This document shows, piece by piece, positions 12,096 through 14,801 of a DNA stretch of 14,801 nt (position 1 is the stretch's first letter; each line of letters starts with the position of its first letter). Source of the DNA: Candidatus Omnitrophota bacterium (GTDB lineage: Bacteria; Omnitrophota; Gorgyraeia; Duberdicusellales; 4484-171). Location: assembly GCA_003644405.1 (NCBI GenBank), contig QNCE01000025.1:1-14801 (forward strand), given 5' to 3'. The notes beneath the pieces are model-generated. The model was not told the DNA's origin and searched no databases. It worked only from the letters and a program-made list of their open reading frames with translations. The translations under genes were made by a program, and so were the position numbers.

Positions 12096-12565
12096 CTCTT
12101 AAGTTTGAAATAAAGCTCATTCAAACTTTGAGAAATAACTTTACTATTACTACATACAGGCATAAAGTTAGTATCTCCTATCCACCTTGGAACTATATGA
12201 ATATGAAGATGTTTTTCTATACCTGCTCCTGCAGATTTTCCGATATTCATTCCTATATTAAAACCATCGGGCTTTAGAACTTTCTTTAAAATAGAAATCA
12301 TACTTTTTACTACCTTCACAAGTTCTAAAGATTCCTCCACACTCAATTTTTCCAAATCACCAATATGACGCTTAGGAGCTACCATAAGATGTCCATTATT
12401 ATAGGGAAAGATATTAAGAATGGCTAAAACGTGAGGAGTTCTCAGGATTAAAAAATTGTCCTTATCTTTTTTACTTCTGTAAGCACGACAGAAAATACAC
12501 CCTTTTTTCTTCTTTAAGTCTTTTTGAATATACCTTATCCTCCAAGGAGCCCAAAGTTGTTCCAT
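12074..12565 (-). CDS. HIT-family nucleotide hydrolase/phosphorylase
   Basis: A 163-aa histidine-triad protein. The catalytic triad is H119-x-H121-x-H123 in HLHIHIVPRW. The N-terminal WAPWRIRYI and zinc-type C23-x2-C26 mark the bacterial group related to Ap4A phosphorylase/hydrolase-like HIT enzymes. These cleave dinucleoside polyphosphates or nucleotide-phosphoramidates in the cytoplasm; the true substrate cannot be told from sequence. GHLMVAPKRHIGDLEKL (58-74) is the conserved strand-turn ahead of the active site. The gene starts 14 bp after the metallophosphoesterase stop with a weak ribosome site, and its 3' end overlaps the dNTPase gene by 22 bp. Together with Dgt it gives this stretch a nucleotide-sanitation flavour. 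Confidence 0.93.
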   Translation of the reverse strand: MEQLWAPWRIRYIQKDLKKKKGCIFCRAYRSKKDKDNFLILRTPHVLAILNIFPYNNGHLMVAPKRHIGDLEKLSVEESLELVKVVKSMISILKKVLKPDGFNIGMNIGKSAGAGIEKHLHIHIVPRWIGDTNFMPVCSNSKVISQSLNELYFKLKRCLQEKR

Positions 12566-12579
12566 ATCTTAAATTATAG

Positions 12580-13080
12580 TTAGATATTTAATTTCACAAT
12601 CTTAGGATTAACTTCTCCTACTTTTATTTCTAAAATTCCATAAGAATTGTAAGGAGCGAATAGTTTATCCATAACCGAACCTGGGTTAAAATAAATTTTA
12701 TCTCCTATCTTTTTATTCAAAGGAGAATGAGAATGTCCAAAAATAAAAATATCAATTTTATTCCACTGATCTCTAAAATTACTATTAACAAAAGAAATCA
12801 GGTCACGAGGTGCTCCTCTACCATGGATAACCCCTATACAAATTTTATCTATCTCTATAATTTGACGATAAGGTAACTTCTCACTTACTTCACTGTTGTC
12901 CATATTCCCACATACTCCGTAAGTTCTAACATAAGAAGCTAATTCTTCAAATACAGAATATTCCACAAAATCACCTGCATGAATACATAGGTCACTCTTC
13001 TTGGCTTCCTCTATTACTTTGGAGGGCAATTTTTTTCCAGTAAAAGGAATATGTGTATCAGAAAGCACAAGAATCCTCAT
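12580..13080 (-). CDS. YfcE/MJ0936-type metallophosphoesterase
   Basis: A 166-aa calcineurin-like phosphoesterase of the small YfcE/MJ0936 group. Metal ligands in order: D8-x-H10 in LSDTH, G36-D37, G58-N59 with D61, H86 in IHG, and G115-H116-S117-H118. All are present, so it should be an active two-metal phosphodiesterase. Members act on generic phosphodiesters or 2',3'-cyclic nucleotides in vitro, and the cellular role is rarely known. A link to cyclic nucleotides would suit this neighbourhood but is conjecture. The ATG overlaps the stop of the ATPase-like gene by 4 bp. Confidence 0.92.
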   Translation of the reverse strand: MRILVLSDTHIPFTGKKLPSKVIEEAKKSDLCIHAGDFVEYSVFEELASYVRTYGVCGNMDNSEVSEKLPYRQIIEIDKICIGVIHGRGAPRDLISFVNSNFRDQWNKIDIFIFGHSHSPLNKKIGDKIYFNPGSVMDKLFAPYNSYGILEIKVGEVNPKIVKLNI

Positions 13081-14636
13081 AAAAAAATTGGTTTATGATA
13101 AAGCTTCAATATCTTATTTACCACCTCAGAATCCCATAGAAGAATTTTACTTTCCTTAGCTACCAAACGTGCAGAATTCTCAAGCATACCCAAAGAAATA
13201 AATATTTTCTTTAAATTCCTAACCTTGATAGGGTCGGTAATTCTTTCAAAATCTAAAATATCTTTCTCTTGAGTTACATCTTCCTTAACTCCCACAAAAG
13301 CAATTTCTTCGCCCTCTCCTATTAATATATTAAATCTCTTTTCAGGATAGCTTATGGTCTTTATCTTATCTAGACGAGGAAGACGCACTCTATTATCTCC
13401 TATTAAAAGGGTATCTCCCCTAAAGGAAGAAAATAGGTTGAGAATTCTCTGTGCTTTCTCTTTAGCAAATTCTTCCTTAAAGAGGGCTATCTCCTCATAA
13501 ACAGCCTCTTTAAAAGCAAGATATCTCCTTTCCCTATTGGAAGGGTAAACTAAGTAAAATTTAAAAACTTTTGATAACCAAAAGGAAAATAGAGAATCGG
13601 GGATTTTATATATATTTCCTAAATTTTCTAAATTAGAAGAATCTATAAGCTTTTGTAACTTTGATGCAAGCCCTTTTTGATCCCAATGTAAAAGAAAAGC
13701 TAAATCGCTCTTACGGATATAACCATCACTTATAAAAATGAGGAGCTTTAAAAGTTGACGAAAATCTCTATATCTTTCCTTTATTAACTCAATTCTATTT
13801 ATAAATTTTTGAAAAATCCAGGAAGAATTTGAGTAGAGAGTATTTTCGATAATATCCACTATTGAATCTTCACTATTATCTCTATAAAACTGCTTGATCA
13901 CATCAGCAAATATTTCATAATAAATAGCATTTGAAGATAGTAGATTGAGAAAGAAACCTATGAAGTAAGGTTCTGGATTTAAAGGCTTAAGGAGATTAGA
14001 TAAAAATAGATAACTTTCTAAAGTGGATTCCTCTTCTTCTAAATAAACTATCTCAAAACTACCAAAAAGAAGATTTAACTCTCTACCTAATATCTTTTTT
14101 GCTTCTCTTAACTTAGAACTAGTTAGGATAACCATACATCTTCTCTGGAGAATAATAAATTTCGAAAAGTCAGTATAGAAATGCTCAAAGATTGTCGCTA
14201 ATTCCTGAAGTTCTTTCACTACCAAAATACATTTCTTTTTGCTTTCATTTACAAACTTATTAATTAGTTCTAAAATATCTAAAAAGAAAAAATTATTCTT
14301 TTTTAACGTTTCCTTTATATAGTTAACAGTTGAGGAGAGATACCTACTACTTTCGATTATTAGTTTATCAAGGTAGCCATAAAAATCTAAATATTGACTC
14401 AAAACATCGTAAGCCGCACTCTTAAATATATCTTTCCCCTCTAGATAAGAGCCATCGATTCTTAAAAGTACTGTATCAGGGTATTTCTCATTTAAAATAA
14501 AATTCTCTAGGATAAAATCTATTTCTTCTTTGCTTCTCCCTAAAAGAGCGATATTTTGTCGATATCCTTCTAAAAATGAATTGATTCTTTTTTTAGCAAG
14601 CTCTATTACAGCTAATTTTATACATTTTCCTTCCAT
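13077..14636 (-). CDS. ATPase-like protein with degraded P-loop and possible nuclease-like end
   Basis: A 519-aa protein that resembles the archaeal-type (ORC-like/STAND) ATPases with a DUF234-like C-terminus, but the nucleotide site is degraded. At 28-38, where GxxGxGK(T/S) is expected, it reads NIALLGRSKEE. The Walker B region CILVVKELQEL (136-146) has Lys where Asp is expected. A sensor-1-like ILTSSK (170-175) remains. A winged-helix-like segment lies at about 294-355 (GYIRKSDLAFLL, IYKIPDSLFSFWLSKVF), matching the place before the C-terminal domain in that family. Residues 365-519 contain FNILIGEGEEIAFVGVKED (429-447), reminiscent of a PD-(D/E)xK core without a clear ExK. AGGAAGG lies seven bases ahead of the ATG. 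The family call is moderate; loss of ATP hydrolysis is inferred. Confidence 0.6.
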   Translation of the reverse strand: MEGKCIKLAVIELAKKRINSFLEGYRQNIALLGRSKEEIDFILENFILNEKYPDTVLLRIDGSYLEGKDIFKSAAYDVLSQYLDFYGYLDKLIIESSRYLSSTVNYIKETLKKNNFFFLDILELINKFVNESKKKCILVVKELQELATIFEHFYTDFSKFIILQRRCMVILTSSKLREAKKILGRELNLLFGSFEIVYLEEEESTLESYLFLSNLLKPLNPEPYFIGFFLNLLSSNAIYYEIFADVIKQFYRDNSEDSIVDIIENTLYSNSSWIFQKFINRIELIKERYRDFRQLLKLLIFISDGYIRKSDLAFLLHWDQKGLASKLQKLIDSSNLENLGNIYKIPDSLFSFWLSKVFKFYLVYPSNRERRYLAFKEAVYEEIALFKEEFAKEKAQRILNLFSSFRGDTLLIGDNRVRLPRLDKIKTISYPEKRFNILIGEGEEIAFVGVKEDVTQEKDILDFERITDPIKVRNLKKIFISLGMLENSARLVAKESKILLWDSEVVNKILKLYHKPIFL

Positions 14637-14672
14637 AGCTTATCCTTCCTAGCTAAAGTATTGAGCCTAGGT

Positions 14673-14801
14673 TTAACTAAAAGCGGGCAAACGACTAAAA
14701 CTATTCTTAAAAAAGAATTCTTTATTTAGTTTTACCCGCATGCCTTTAGATGTTAATAAAGAGTTATAGGTTGAGTAACTCATCTTAAGCATTAAATAAT
14801 A
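14673..14801 (-). CDS. open frame running in from the right edge (doubtful)
   Basis: A frame is open on the minus strand from the window end to a TAA at 14675-14673, 42 codons. Its translation (ending NSFSRLPAFS) shows no recognisable motif. The sequence also forms the large imperfect hairpin listed separately, so it may be intergenic. The gap to the ATPase-like gene would be 36 bp, which would allow an operon if it is real. Confidence 0.2.
   Translation of the reverse strand, partial: YYLMLKMSYSTYNSLLTSKGMRVKLNKEFFFKNSFSRLPAFS
14683..14740 (-). terminator. imperfect hairpin upstream of the ATPase-like gene, possible terminator
   Basis: On the minus strand GCGGG-TAAAACTA pairs with TAGTTTTA and CCCGC, with an 8-nt bulge between the two right-hand segments and an A/T-rich inner hairpin (ATTCTT with AAGAAT). 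TTTT follows the last CCCGC. It could end a transcript entering from the right or act as a leader structure for the ATPase-like gene. The remaining 60 bases to the window edge hold only a short palindrome, TGAGTAACTCA, at 14772-14782. Confidence 0.35.

Noticed and set aside
11862..12113. 83-aa plus-strand frame opposite dgt
   Set aside because: Antisense to the conserved metal-binding region of the dNTPase; no independent support.

Overview
The window looks like a piece of an AT-rich bacterial chromosome from the Planctomycetes-Verrucomicrobia-Chlamydiae (PVC) superphylum, most likely a Candidatus Omnitrophota (Omnitrophica/OP3) relative. The best taxonomic clue is the 72-aa small basic protein at 9108-9326, which resembles a family known almost only from PVC bacteria. 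UppP, a SPOR protein, AroB and two-letter-tight gene overlaps fit a compact, probably diderm genome. The phylum call is inference from protein flavour, not from a marker tree.

Layout. (1) Plus strand, 1-3650: a possible 3' end of an upstream gene, then ribosomal protein bS21 and an RRM RNA-binding protein behind a promoter, closed by a strong intrinsic terminator at 674-706. A tight run follows: an anti-sigma-like zinc-finger membrane protein, undecaprenyl-diphosphatase UppP, a STAS-PilZ fusion, a macro-domain protein and a B3/4-domain protein. (2) Intergenic, 3651-4252: a well-formed class I cyclic di-GMP (GEMM-I) riboswitch with its own promoter and its own terminator but no gene behind it on its strand. 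Its second arm is enlarged, and a CRP-like palindrome lies upstream. (3) Minus strand, 14636 down to 4253: an ATPase-like protein with a degraded P-loop, a metallophosphoesterase, a HIT protein, a dNTPase (Dgt type), a GAF-HD-GYP protein, a SPOR protein, the small basic protein, an SH3-domain protein, a site-2-type M50 protease and AroB. Behind a near-consensus promoter at 6622-6650 come a PilZ protein, a 47-aa zinc-ribbon protein (a small gene found by reading the gap), a second PilZ protein, a DUF4416 protein and a PflX-like radical SAM protein.

Theme. Cyclic di-GMP recurs: three PilZ domains (one fused to STAS), an HD-GYP domain of the phosphodiesterase type, and the riboswitch. No GGDEF synthase is in the window. 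The two transcription directions converge on the riboswitch, so it either makes a free-standing RNA of about 175 nt or, when it reads through, an antisense RNA into the radical SAM/PilZ operon.

Most worth following: the gene-less c-di-GMP riboswitch, the hidden zinc-ribbon gene between two PilZ genes, the cre/LacI-like operator in that operon's leader, and the 26-bp tandem duplication carrying -10 hexamers in front of the SPOR gene. No tRNA, rRNA, CRISPR array or insertion sequence was seen.
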